Source: Marinomonas sp. MED121 (GTDB taxonomy: Bacteria; Pseudomonadota; Gammaproteobacteria; Pseudomonadales; Marinomonadaceae). Taken from it: a stretch of DNA of 64,000 nucleotides. The stretch spans positions 375,822 through 439,821 of the forward strand of contig NZ_CH672429.1 of NCBI RefSeq assembly GCF_000153025.1, given 5' to 3'. The position numbers were made by a program, and so were the translations under genes. Positions 48,740-57,985 of the stretch are shown piece by piece; position 1 is the first letter of the stretch, and each line of letters opens with the position of its first letter. The notes under the pieces are model-generated. The model was not told where the DNA came from and searched no databases. It was given only the letters and a program-made list of their open reading frames with translations.

Positions 48740-50353
48740 ATGCAAGACTTTGATTATGTGATTATTGGCGCTGGTTCTGCAGGTTGTGTGATCGCGAATA
48801 GATTGAGTGAATCAGGAAAGTATTCTGTATTAGTGCTTGAAGCAGGTGGTACTGACAAACGTTTTTGGATTCAAGTTCCTATTGGCTATGGCAAAACCTA
48901 TTACCAAAAATCCGTTAATTGGATGTATATGGCCGACGCTGATGAAGGCACAAATAATCGTCAAAGCTATTGGCCTAGAGGAAAAGTATTAGGTGGCTCA
49001 AGTTCCATTAATGCCATGGTCTATATTCGCGGCCATAAAGCCGATTTTGATGCTTGGGAAGCCGCCGGTAATCCTGGTTGGGGATATCAGGATGTATTAC
49101 CCTACTTTAAACGATCTGAAACCAACCAACTTGGGGAAGATGAATATCGTGGGGGCAATGGACCGCTTCATGTGGCAGACGTATCGGGAGAATTACACCG
49201 TCTTTGCAATCACTTTATCAATGCAGGCAAACAATTAGGCTTAAAAGAAAACACGAACTTTAATGGTGCAGAGCAAGAAGGTATAGGCCTTTATCAAACC
49301 ACCACCCATAAAGGGTTTCGTCAATCCACTGCCAAAGCCTTTTTATACCCAGCATTAAAGCGACCTAATGTTTCCTTAGTAACTCATGCACAGGCCACTA
49401 AAGTTCTCTGTAAAGGCAACAAAGCCATAGGGGTTGAATATCAACACAAAGGCAAACTTAAAACCTTATACGCTAATAAGGAAGTTATTCTTGCTGGCGG
49501 CGCCATCAATAGTCCACAATTATTGCAACTCTCTGGCATAGGCCCAGCTGAGCTTTTAAAGCAACATGACATTGAGCTAGTACAAGAGAGTCCAGCAGTG
49601 GGGCAACATCTGCAAGATCACCTCGGCATGGATTACCTTTACCGCAGTAAAAAGCCGACCCTAAATGATGAGTTACATTCGTGGCAGGGTAAGTTAAAGG
49701 CAGGCATTAAATATGTATTAACCCGTCGCGGCCCTTTAAGCTTGAGTATCAACCAGGGAGGCGGTTTTATTAAAACCAACCCAAACCTTACACAGCCAGA
49801 TATTCAACTTTACTTTTCACCAGTAAGTTATACCAAGGCCCCAGCAGGAACACGCCCACTAATGAACCCTGACCCTTTTTCTGCCTTTTTAGTGGGTCTC
49901 ACCAATTGCCAGCCAACTTCACGCGGTTATATTAAGATTCGCTCTAAAGATCCTTTAGACGCCCCTCAAATTAAACCTAATTATTTATCGACTAAAGAAG
50001 ATGTCGATACTTTATTAGCTGGGGTCAAGTACTTAAGGGAACTTGCGAGTACACCTGCCTTGAAGGACATCATTATTGATGAATTAAGACCTGGTCCTCA
50101 TTGTCAATCCGATGAAGAGCTTATCGAGGATATTAGAGGTTATGCTTGGACCTGTTTCCATCCAACCAGTACCTGTCGTATGGGGCCGGATCCAAAAGAG
50201 AATGTGGTAAATCATGAGCTTAAAGTGCATGGCATGCAGCAATTAAGGGTAGCAGATGCCTCTATCTTCCCTGCCATTGTTTCTGGCAATACCAATGCAG
50301 CAGCCATCATGGTGGGCGAAAAAGCAGCGGATTTAATTTTGGCAGATGCTTAG
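48740..50353 (+). CDS. GMC-family choline/alcohol dehydrogenase-like flavoprotein
   Basis: 537 residues. FAD-binding GAGSAG near residues 10-15 (VIIGAGSAGCVIANRLSE), the GMC signature WPRGKVLGGSSSINAMVYIRG, the second signature GAINSPQLLQLSGIGP, and the active-site region CFHPTSTCRMGPDP plus SGNTNAAAIMVGEKA with the usual His and Asn intact. Closest in style to bacterial alcohol dehydrogenases AlkJ/BetA. No signal peptide. It precedes a catabolic cluster and may supply the aldehyde for the aldehyde dehydrogenase at 52.7 kb, but the LysR gene in between points the other way. Confidence 0.92.
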   Translation: MQDFDYVIIGAGSAGCVIANRLSESGKYSVLVLEAGGTDKRFWIQVPIGYGKTYYQKSVNWMYMADADEGTNNRQSYWPRGKVLGGSSSINAMVYIRGHKADFDAWEAAGNPGWGYQDVLPYFKRSETNQLGEDEYRGGNGPLHVADVSGELHRLCNHFINAGKQLGLKENTNFNGAEQEGIGLYQTTTHKGFRQSTAKAFLYPALKRPNVSLVTHAQATKVLCKGNKAIGVEYQHKGKLKTLYANKEVILAGGAINSPQLLQLSGIGPAELLKQHDIELVQESPAVGQHLQDHLGMDYLYRSKKPTLNDELHSWQGKLKAGIKYVLTRRGPLSLSINQGGGFIKTNPNLTQPDIQLYFSPVSYTKAPAGTRPLMNPDPFSAFLVGLTNCQPTSRGYIKIRSKDPLDAPQIKPNYLSTKEDVDTLLAGVKYLRELASTPALKDIIIDELRPGPHCQSDEELIEDIRGYAWTCFHPTSTCRMGPDPKENVVNHELKVHGMQQLRVADASIFPAIVSGNTNAAAIMVGEKAADLILADA

Positions 50354-50448
50354 GGTATGACTCTTATCTTTTTTATAAGCAGCCTTAAAAGCCATGGTAC
50401 AAGCAACTTAGTGTCATCCCCTCATTAAGAGGGAGCGTCAAATTTGTT

Positions 50449-50466
50449 CACCCGCCTTGGCGGGTG
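50449..50466. repeat. GC-rich palindrome between convergent genes
   Basis: CACCCGCC-TT-GGCGGGTG, without a T-run, between the GMC and lysR genes. A smaller CCCTC-ATTAA-GAGGG dyad precedes it. They may act as weak terminators for either gene. Confidence 0.5.
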
Positions 50467-50510
50467 GACAGAGTCAGCTTCATTACTCTCAATAGCACCA
50501 GCGAATAACA

Positions 50511-51404
50511 TTAACGACTTTGTTCTAGTAACCAGTTTTTAAATAGCAGGCTTTCTGGCTTAGCTCGCATTTCTCTGTCTGGCATTAGAATATAATGAGA
50601 TTCATCATAATAAATACCTTCATCAAATACTTTCACTAAACGGCCATCTTTAAGATAAGGTTCGGCATATATTTCTTGTACTAAAGCAACCCCCATGCCA
50701 CAGCAAGCCAGCTTCAAAGCACTTAAGGAGGTATCAACCGTTAAAGTCACGCCAATATTGATACCGTTTAACTTCTCTTCAATAATTTTTTGCCAACGCC
50801 CTTCACAGCCCATTATTTGCACACACCTTAAATCATGGGGCAAATTTTTATCTCGCTTCATCGCCATATTCAGCACCCTCTCCTTACTTTCTTTGGTTGC
50901 CACCACAACAGAAGGAAGATGCAAAATTTCTTGGGAATTAAAACCAGGCCAGTTACCATCACCAAAGCGAATGTCTATATCTATGTCATCTTGACTTAAA
51001 GCTTCTGTCCAAATTGCGGTGTAAAGGCGTACATCAATATTGGGATACTTTTGCATAAAGTCATTCAACCTAGGAACTAACCAGAGCATAGAGAAAGCCG
51101 CAGTACAACGCACACTGATTGATTGTCTGCCCTTACTTCCAAATAAACCTATGGTGGAAGCCGACAAATCTTCAAATGCTCTTCGCACCGAAGGCAAATA
51201 AGCCCGCCCCTTATCCGTGAGTTTTAAACTTCTTGCTAGACGTTCAAATAATTGAAAACCAAGGTGTTGTTCTAATGATCTGACCTGATGACTCACTGCC
51301 GCTGAGGTTAAATTTAATTCTTTAGAGGCCAAGGTAAAATTGTTATACCTAGCAGCCGCTTCAAAAGCCCTTAACCAATTTAATGGGGGTAATTGATAAT
51401 CCAT
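50511..51404 (-). CDS. LysR-family transcriptional regulator (GcvA-like)
   Basis: 297 residues. The N-terminal helix-turn-helix is PPLNWLRAFEAAARYNNFTLASKELNLTSAAVSHQVRSLEQHLGFQLF, followed by a LysR effector domain (GVTLTVDTSLSALKLACCGMGVALV). Divergent from the enolase-superfamily gene with 152 bases between starts, so it most likely controls the catabolic operon to its right in response to the substrate or an intermediate. Confidence 0.92.
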   Translation of the reverse strand: MDYQLPPLNWLRAFEAAARYNNFTLASKELNLTSAAVSHQVRSLEQHLGFQLFERLARSLKLTDKGRAYLPSVRRAFEDLSASTIGLFGSKGRQSISVRCTAAFSMLWLVPRLNDFMQKYPNIDVRLYTAIWTEALSQDDIDIDIRFGDGNWPGFNSQEILHLPSVVVATKESKERVLNMAMKRDKNLPHDLRCVQIMGCEGRWQKIIEEKLNGINIGVTLTVDTSLSALKLACCGMGVALVQEIYAEPYLKDGRLVKVFDEGIYYDESHYILMPDREMRAKPESLLFKNWLLEQSR

Positions 51405-51465
51405 ACCACTTCCTATTACTCATCACGTCATCGTTTGATCTGGTTTTATGCTCTATCGACAAATA

Positions 51466-51488
51466 AAGCCACCTCTTAGAGGCATAAT
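51466..51488. promoter_or_regulatory. Dyad in the lysR/enolase-superfamily divergent region
   Basis: CCTCT-T-AGAGG core near 51472-51482, between AT-rich flanks (ATAAAGCC / GGCATAAT), in the only gap between the divergent promoters. It is a plausible LysR-type operator. Confidence 0.35.
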
Positions 51489-51556
51489 ACTTCATTTGTT
51501 TTTAATCACAACCTCAGCTCATAATGATTGCAATCTCATTAATTGATAGAAAGAGC

Positions 51557-52669
51557 ATGATGAAAATCGCCAGCATAGAAACCTTTACTAATGAATATGT
51601 TTGCTTTGTTCGAGTCAGAACGGTTGAAGGCCATGAAGGCTGGGGACAGGTCTCCACATACAACGCTGATATTACCGCTAAGGTAGTTCACCGACACATT
51701 GCCCCTCATGCTTTAGGGCAAGATGCAAGTGACCTAAATGCACTCACCCAACTCATTTTAGAACGTGAGCATAAATTTCCAGGCACTTACCTCTATCGCG
51801 CCTTATGTGGTCTAGATACCGCCCTTTGGGATATTAAAGGCAAAATAGCGGGTAAAAGTGTGGCTCAACTACTGGGTAGCGAAGCAGACAAAGTCGATGT
51901 TTATGCGTCGAGCATGCGCCGTGATATTACCCCAGAGCAAGAAGCTGAGCGCTTTATTGCTCTTAAAGAAGAGTTTGGGTATCACAGTTTTAAGTTTCGC
52001 ATTGGTCGCGAATGTGGCCATGATATCGACCAATGGCCTGGCCGTACTGAAGCAATCATTAAGCATATTCGTCAAAGTTTAGGGGATGAAGTGACCTTAC
52101 TGGTTGATGCAAATAGTGCCTTTAGTGCAGACAAAGCCATCGAAGTCGGTCATATGCTGCAAGACTATGGTATCAGCCACTTTGAAGAACCTTGCCCTTA
52201 CTGGGAATTAGATCAAACCAAGCAAGTAACCCAAGCACTGAAATTAGATGTCTCGGGCGGTGAGCAAGATAACAACATCAATGTATGGCGCCAAATCATC
52301 GAACAAGACGTTGTCGATATCATTCAACCTGATGTGTGTTACATAGGCGGTATAACCCGTACCTTAGAAGTGGCTAAGATGGCACAAGAAAAGAACATAC
52401 CTTGTACCTTACATGCTGCCAACCTGTCGTTAGTCACCTTATTTTCAGCCCATTTGATGGCAGCGATGCCAAATGCCGGTAAGTATCTAGAATACTCAAT
52501 TGAAGGCCTTGATTATTATCCTTGGCAAGCTGGGTTATTCACACCCAATTTTGAGATTGAAAAAGGGCAGTTAAACTTATCTAAAGCGCCTGGCTGGGGC
52601 ATAGAAATGGACAGTCAATGGCTTGCGAATGCAGATTATCAAGTAAGCTATAACGCATCCCGTTTTTAA
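51557..52669 (+). CDS. Mandelate racemase/muconate lactonizing enzyme family protein
   Basis: 370 residues from the ATG at 51557, which has an AAGAG site (an ATG at 51524 is in frame). Enolase-superfamily TIM-barrel enzyme. The base motif is KFR (146-148), metal ligands are Asp184 (LLVDANSAF), Glu210 or Glu211 (HFEEPCPYWE) and Glu236 (SGGEQD), and His286 (TLHAANLS) is in the second catalytic position. It could be an acid-sugar dehydratase, racemase or cycloisomerase. Followed by the aldehyde dehydrogenase 24 bases later. Confidence 0.88.
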   Translation: MMKIASIETFTNEYVCFVRVRTVEGHEGWGQVSTYNADITAKVVHRHIAPHALGQDASDLNALTQLILEREHKFPGTYLYRALCGLDTALWDIKGKIAGKSVAQLLGSEADKVDVYASSMRRDITPEQEAERFIALKEEFGYHSFKFRIGRECGHDIDQWPGRTEAIIKHIRQSLGDEVTLLVDANSAFSADKAIEVGHMLQDYGISHFEEPCPYWELDQTKQVTQALKLDVSGGEQDNNINVWRQIIEQDVVDIIQPDVCYIGGITRTLEVAKMAQEKNIPCTLHAANLSLVTLFSAHLMAAMPNAGKYLEYSIEGLDYYPWQAGLFTPNFEIEKGQLNLSKAPGWGIEMDSQWLANADYQVSYNASRF

Positions 52670-52693
52670 CTTATACAAGATTTAGAGAGAAGT

Positions 52694-54184
52694 ATGATGA
52701 CCACACCTTGTTCTGAGCTTATCCAAGAATACTTTCACACAGGTACACTGGCTAACTTGCCAACCCAGCTTTATATCAATGGTCAATGGCAAGCTGCTGA
52801 AGGTGATGCCAAGCTTGCTATCGATGATCCAAGCTCTGCTAAAACCTTTACTCATGTCAGTGCAGCACAGGTAAGTGATGTTGAACTTGCTATCAGTGCT
52901 GCCAACCAAGCATTTAAGCAGGTATGGAAACCGGCTAAAGGCAGTGCTCGAGCAGCTATTCTCAATAAAGCCGCCGCTTTATTAGAACAAAAAGCCGACC
53001 TTTTTAGTGTGGTTGAAGCATTAGATTCAGGTAAACCACTGGCAGAAGCCCAAGGCGATGTATCAAGCGCGATCGCTACATTACGATATTATGCTGGCAG
53101 CGCCGATAAACTTGAAGGAAATAGCTACCCATTAGGTCAAGGCAATTTCTCTTTTTCAAGTAAAGAGCCTTGTGGTGTCACCGCTCATATCATCCCTTGG
53201 AACTTCCCATTAAGCACCACTATTCGCGGTGTTGCCCCCGCACTTGCAGCAGGCTGTACCGCTGTGGTTAAACCAGCTGAAACCACACCATTAACTGCGC
53301 TTATGATGGCCGATATTTTTCATGCAGCGGGGTTACCAGATGGGGTCTATAACGTGATTCCTGGACTTGGAAAAGAAGCAGGGGCAGCCTTAGTCAACCA
53401 TAAAGACGTACACCATATTACTTTCACAGGTTCAGTCGCAACCGGCATAGGTGTGATGCAGGCAGCAGCTAAAAATATTAACAGTGTCACGCTAGAGTTA
53501 GGAGGTAAATCCCCTATTCTTGCCCTAGCAGATTGTGACCTAGAGAAAACAGCCGAAGGCGTACTTTGGGCCATTTTTTATAATGCAGGCCAAATTTGCT
53601 CTGCAGGTTCACGTCTCGTGGTTGATAAAAGCATCCATAAGGCATTAGTTGCCCTAATCGTCGAAAAGACCAAACAGCTTACCCCCGCCCATGCGCTAGA
53701 AAACCCAAACTACGGCGCGATTAACTCAGCCCAGCAGCTTAATAAGATTGATGGTTTTATTAAAAGAGCAAAAGAGCGCGGTATTCAAACCGCTTGCGGT
53801 GGTCATAAACTTGAGACCAAAAGCGGTGGCTGGTTCTACGCGCCCACCATCATGGATGATGTGCCTATGGATGATGAGTTGGTACAAGAGGAGATATTCG
53901 GCCCTGTACTAACCGTGCAAGTTGTCGATGGCTTAGATGAAGCGATCGAAGCCGCTAACTGTACCAATTTTGCTTTAGCAGCGGGTGTCTATAGCCAAAA
54001 CATTGATCAAGCACTGGCTGCTGCACAAGGTATTGATTCAGGCCAAGTCACAGTGAATAACTACTGGGCAGGAGGAATAGAAGTACCTTTTGGCGGTAAC
54101 AAGCATTCAGGTATAGGGCGCGAAAAAGGATTAGTTGCCCTAGACAATTATTGTACGACCAAGGCAATCACCTTGGCATTTTAA
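52694..54184 (+). CDS. NAD(P)-dependent aldehyde dehydrogenase
   Basis: 496 residues. Full-length ALDH with IIPWNFPLSTTIRGVAPALAAGC, FTGSVATGI, the Glu in LELGGKSPIL and the catalytic Cys in YNAGQICSAGSRL. EEIFGPVLTVQ and GKH-like NKHSGIGREKG complete the family set. It resembles betaine- or semialdehyde-type dehydrogenases, but the substrate cannot be fixed. It lies in one run with the enolase-superfamily gene and upstream of the transporter. Confidence 0.93.
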   Translation: MMTTPCSELIQEYFHTGTLANLPTQLYINGQWQAAEGDAKLAIDDPSSAKTFTHVSAAQVSDVELAISAANQAFKQVWKPAKGSARAAILNKAAALLEQKADLFSVVEALDSGKPLAEAQGDVSSAIATLRYYAGSADKLEGNSYPLGQGNFSFSSKEPCGVTAHIIPWNFPLSTTIRGVAPALAAGCTAVVKPAETTPLTALMMADIFHAAGLPDGVYNVIPGLGKEAGAALVNHKDVHHITFTGSVATGIGVMQAAAKNINSVTLELGGKSPILALADCDLEKTAEGVLWAIFYNAGQICSAGSRLVVDKSIHKALVALIVEKTKQLTPAHALENPNYGAINSAQQLNKIDGFIKRAKERGIQTACGGHKLETKSGGWFYAPTIMDDVPMDDELVQEEIFGPVLTVQVVDGLDEAIEAANCTNFALAAGVYSQNIDQALAAAQGIDSGQVTVNNYWAGGIEVPFGGNKHSGIGREKGLVALDNYCTTKAITLAF

Positions 54185-54397
54185 CGCTTACCCAATACAA
54201 GATCATGGTTTTCGATTAAAAAGACAAACGCTTAAGTAGGTGCTTTGTCATCGAGAACTATGATTTTTTTGGGCCAGAATTTCATATTTAAGGGATAAAA
54301 AGACAAATTTCGAGCAATAAACATACATTAAGTATTAAAAGTGAGCTTGTTTATCGGGCTAATTTAAAACAAAAGTAAATCACTGAGGCTTCAAAAC

Positions 54398-55990
54398 ATG
54401 AATAAAACTAAAACTCTAAATCATGCCAACACCTTAAACAAACCGATTGATAGACGCCGTTTTTTATCTGGCTCTTTAGCAACTGGGGCAGCCATAGGTG
54501 CCAGCTCAATGATGTCGACTAACCTGATGGCTATGCCAGCAAAAAAAGGTGGCACATTAAGAGTGGGATTCACTCAGGGAGCGACTTCGGATTCAACTGA
54601 TCCGGCGACCTTTAATAATGATTTCATGTTCACTTATGCTTATGGTGTGTTTAATAATTTGACCGAAATTGCCCCAGATGGCTCTTTGATTCCCGAGCTT
54701 GCATTAAAGTGGGATGCCACACCTGACGCAAAAATGTGGATCTTTGAATTACGCCAAGGTGTCTCTTTTCATGATGGCAAAGAACTTGATGCAAATGACG
54801 TCATTGCCTCAATCAACCATCACAGAGGCGAACAATCTAAATCCAGCGCCAAACCCCTTTTAGCCGACATCACTAGCATTAAGGCCCTAGATAAATACAC
54901 AATAACAATAGAACTTGCTGGCGGTAATGCCGACTTCCCTTTCATCTTCAGCCAATACAATTTAGTCATACACCCAGCCAAGGGAGAGAGTATTGATTTC
55001 ACCAGTATGAATGGTACGGGAGCTTATAAAGTAAAGCAGTTTGAACCCGGTGTTCGCGCCCTTTATCAAAGAAATGAAAACTACTGGAAAGAAGATAGAG
55101 CTCACCTAGATGAAATTGAAATCATCTTAATTTCAGACCCTGCTGCGAGATTAAATGCGCTTACAACAGGTGAAGTTGATCTCATTGACCGTCCAGACCT
55201 GAAAACCTTACACCTATTAAAGCGCCGTAAAGGCTTGAGAGTTGAACAAACTACAGGCACCAAACATTACACCCTGCCCATGCTTTCAGATGTTGCACCT
55301 TACAAAGATAATAATGTAAGACAAGCACTTAAGTATGCAATCGACCGTCAAGAAATGGTTGATAAGATATTAAAAGGCTATGGTACTGTGGGTAATGATC
55401 ACCCGATTGCCCCTTCTATGCGGTTTTTCAACAACGAACTAAAACAAAGAGAATACGACGCAGACAAATCACGCTTTTATCTTAAAAAAGCAGGGCTTAA
55501 AAAACTCGATATTCAACTTAATCTAGCTGAAAGTGCTTGGGGTAATGACACGGTTAATGGGGGTGTTTTATTCTCAGAGACCAGTGCTAAAGCAGGTATT
55601 AACATCGAGGTCGTCCGAGAACCTAACGATGGTTACTGGTCTAACGTTTGGTTGAAAAAACCTTTCTGTGCAAGTTACTGGGGTGGTCGCCCAACAGCCG
55701 ATTGGATGTTTACTACAGCTTACGCTGACGGAGTGAGCTGGAACGAATCTCGTTGGTCTCACGAGAAATTCAATCAACTATTAGTTGCCGCTCGCTCTGA
55801 GCTTAACCAAGAAAGACGCCGCGAAATGTACTTTGACATGCAGCGCCTTGTTCATGATGAAGGCAGTACTATTATCCCCATGTTTGGTAACTATGTGTTA
55901 GCAATGAATGACAAGGTACAGCATGGACAAACCGCCTCTAACTGGAACCTTGATGGCCTGAGGTTCATGGAACGCTGGTGGATTTCTTAA
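54398..55990 (+). CDS. ABC transporter substrate-binding protein, dipeptide/opine/nickel class, Tat signal
   Basis: 530 residues. Twin-arginine signal DRRRFLSGSLATGAAIGAS, then an SBP_bac_5 fold: GGTLRVGFTQGATSDSTDPATF, LIPELALKWDATPDAKMWIFELRQGVSFHDGKELDANDVIASI, NGTGAYKVKQFEPG and RQALKYAIDRQEMVDKIL. The class imports peptides, opines, nickel complexes or oligosaccharides. It is first in the transporter operon and separated from the permeases by an attenuating hairpin, which would raise its level over the membrane parts. Confidence 0.93.
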   Translation: MNKTKTLNHANTLNKPIDRRRFLSGSLATGAAIGASSMMSTNLMAMPAKKGGTLRVGFTQGATSDSTDPATFNNDFMFTYAYGVFNNLTEIAPDGSLIPELALKWDATPDAKMWIFELRQGVSFHDGKELDANDVIASINHHRGEQSKSSAKPLLADITSIKALDKYTITIELAGGNADFPFIFSQYNLVIHPAKGESIDFTSMNGTGAYKVKQFEPGVRALYQRNENYWKEDRAHLDEIEIILISDPAARLNALTTGEVDLIDRPDLKTLHLLKRRKGLRVEQTTGTKHYTLPMLSDVAPYKDNNVRQALKYAIDRQEMVDKILKGYGTVGNDHPIAPSMRFFNNELKQREYDADKSRFYLKKAGLKKLDIQLNLAESAWGNDTVNGGVLFSETSAKAGINIEVVREPNDGYWSNVWLKKPFCASYWGGRPTADWMFTTAYADGVSWNESRWSHEKFNQLLVAARSELNQERRREMYFDMQRLVHDEGSTIIPMFGNYVLAMNDKVQHGQTASNWNLDGLRFMERWWIS

Positions 55991-56068
55991 AACCTAATAC
56001 TCCCTGTGTGTCGAATGATCACATCATTTGGCACATGTTAACTCCCTATTTAAACGTCTCTTACTCCG

Positions 56069-56103
56069 GGCCTGATTGGCAGTTTTTTTCAGGCCTCTTT
56101 TTT
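56069..56103 (+). terminator. Partial terminator/attenuator between binding protein and permease genes
   Basis: GGCCTGA / TCAGGCC stem with a 13-base T-rich loop, followed by TCTTTTTT. Its position inside the transporter operon suggests leaky termination. Confidence 0.75.
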
Positions 56104-56173
56104 CATACCTATACCATGAGTTTGTAACGGAATAGGCAATTAAAGCAATTTTAAGAGATGGAAAGAGCACACT

Positions 56174-57130
56174 ATGAACAGCATTCTTCTCATGACATTA
56201 AAGCGACTAAGTCTAGGTGTAATTACCTTGTTTGTCGTGTCATTAATCATATTTTCTGCGGTCGAAATTCTTCCAGGTGATCTAGCGCAAGAAGTACTTG
56301 GCCAAACAGCAACACCTGAAACCATTGCTGCTTTTCGTCATGAACTAGGGCTAGATAAACCCGCTATTAGCCGCTATGTGTCTTGGTTAACAAATATGAT
56401 TCAAGGTGACTTTGGGCATTCGCTTGCCAATGGTCGAGCGATATCAGATTTATTATCTGACCGCTTTTCAAACACCTTATTTGTGGCTGCATACGCAGCT
56501 ATTATTGCCGTACCTTTGGCATTGACTCTGGGTATTTTAGCCGCCCTTTATCGCAACTCTTGGTTTGATCGCATTGCGAATATCACAACCTTATCGTCAA
56601 TTTCATTTCCTGAGTTTTTCGTCGCTTATATCCTCATCCTCTTTTTAAGCGTCAATAACAGCTTTTTTCCTTCATTAGCCAATATTTCAGACAGCATGCC
56701 TTTATCTGAGCAGCTGTATCGCACCATATTGCCAGCAATCACCCTGACGCTCGTGGTTGTGGTGCACATGATGAGAATGACAAGAGCATCCATTATCAAT
56801 GTGCTAGCAAGCCCTTATGTGGAAATGGCGCGAATGAAAGGCATGTCTCCAGCAAGAGTCATTGTTTTTCATGCATTGCCGAATGCCCTAGCCCCCATTA
56901 TTAACGTTATCGCGCTTAATCTGGCTTACTTGGTGGTAGGTGTTGTGGTGGTTGAAGTGGTGTTTGTTTATCCAGGTCTAGGTCAATTATTAGTGGACTC
57001 TGTTTCTAAACGCGACATTACCGTCGTTCAAGCAGCAAGCCTTATTTTTGCTGGCACCTTTATTTTACTTAACTTAATTGCCGATATTTTATCGATTTTA
57101 AGTAATCCACGCTTGTTAAACCCTCGTTAG
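56174..57130 (+). CDS. ABC transporter permease, DppB-like
   Basis: 318 residues with about six membrane helices. DppB-type N-terminus (LLMTLKRLSLGVITLFVVSLIIFSAVEILPGDLAQEVLGQ), the conserved LGLDKPAISRYVSWLTNMIQGDFGHS, and the EAA loop in YVEMARMKGMSPARVIVFHALPNALAP. Forms the translocation channel with the next gene. The two are separated by nine bases. Confidence 0.94.
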   Translation: MNSILLMTLKRLSLGVITLFVVSLIIFSAVEILPGDLAQEVLGQTATPETIAAFRHELGLDKPAISRYVSWLTNMIQGDFGHSLANGRAISDLLSDRFSNTLFVAAYAAIIAVPLALTLGILAALYRNSWFDRIANITTLSSISFPEFFVAYILILFLSVNNSFFPSLANISDSMPLSEQLYRTILPAITLTLVVVVHMMRMTRASIINVLASPYVEMARMKGMSPARVIVFHALPNALAPIINVIALNLAYLVVGVVVVEVVFVYPGLGQLLVDSVSKRDITVVQAASLIFAGTFILLNLIADILSILSNPRLLNPR

Positions 57131-57139
57131 GAGCCTTGT

Positions 57140-57970
57140 ATGTTTACCTTTTTATCCTCCTTACGTACAGCACCTTTAAGTGCTCAGTTCGGTATTCTCA
57201 TTATTTGTATTTACCTGATTGCCATGGTATTTGCCCCTTGGATTGCACCCTATGGTGAAACTGAAATTTTAGGCAGCGCTTTCGAACCTTGGAGCAGCAC
57301 TTACCTTTTAGGCACAGATAGCCTAGGTAGAGACATGTTTAGCCGCATTATTTATGGGGCTCGTAATACAGTGGGTATCGCCCTTGCGACCACTATTCTG
57401 GCGTTTCTCGTAGGTGGCTTGCTTGGCATAGTCGCTGCTGTCATGGGCGGTATTGTTGACCAATTATTATCGCGCACTGTGGATGTGCTGATGGCCATTC
57501 CTTCCCTTATTTTTGCACTCCTTATATTGACTATTGTTGGAACCTCCACCAGCTCATTGATTCTAGTGATTGCCACCTTAGACTCCACCCGAGTGTTCCG
57601 TTTAGCACGCTCTGTCGCTCAAACAGTCGTAGTGATGGATTATGTTGAAGCCGCAAGATATCGTGGTGAAGGCCTATGGTGGATTATTCGATATGAAGTC
57701 CTACCGAATATCAGCTCACCTTTAATTGCCGAGTTTGGCCTGAGATTTTGCTTTGTATTTCTCTTTATTTCTGCCCTTTCCTTCCTTGGCCTTGGCACCC
57801 AACCTCCGCTTGCCGATTGGGGCTCAATGGTACGAGATAATGCCACCTTGATTACCTTTGGCGACATCACCCCCTTAATTCCAGCCAGCGCAATTGCATT
57901 ACTTACCATTGCCATCAACTTTGTTGTGGATTGGAAACTTCATAATGCCAGCGGCCTAAAAGACGAATAA
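57140..57970 (+). CDS. ABC transporter permease, DppC-like
   Basis: 276 residues. DppC-type features: FEPWSSTYLLGTDSLGRDMFSRIIYGARNTVGIAL, a central RVFRLARSVAQTVVVMDYVEAARYRGEGLWWIIRYEVLPNISSPL EAA loop, and FLGLGTQPPLADWGSMVRD near the end. Partner of the preceding permease; the ATPase gene begins 15 bases downstream. Confidence 0.94.
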   Translation: MFTFLSSLRTAPLSAQFGILIICIYLIAMVFAPWIAPYGETEILGSAFEPWSSTYLLGTDSLGRDMFSRIIYGARNTVGIALATTILAFLVGGLLGIVAAVMGGIVDQLLSRTVDVLMAIPSLIFALLILTIVGTSTSSLILVIATLDSTRVFRLARSVAQTVVVMDYVEAARYRGEGLWWIIRYEVLPNISSPLIAEFGLRFCFVFLFISALSFLGLGTQPPLADWGSMVRDNATLITFGDITPLIPASAIALLTIAINFVVDWKLHNASGLKDE

Positions 57971-57985
57971 TTAAGGAGAGATGAG

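Noticed and set aside
50390..50500. CRISPR or REP array in the hairpin-rich gap
   Set aside because: Only two unrelated dyads, no repeated spacers or multiple copies in the window.
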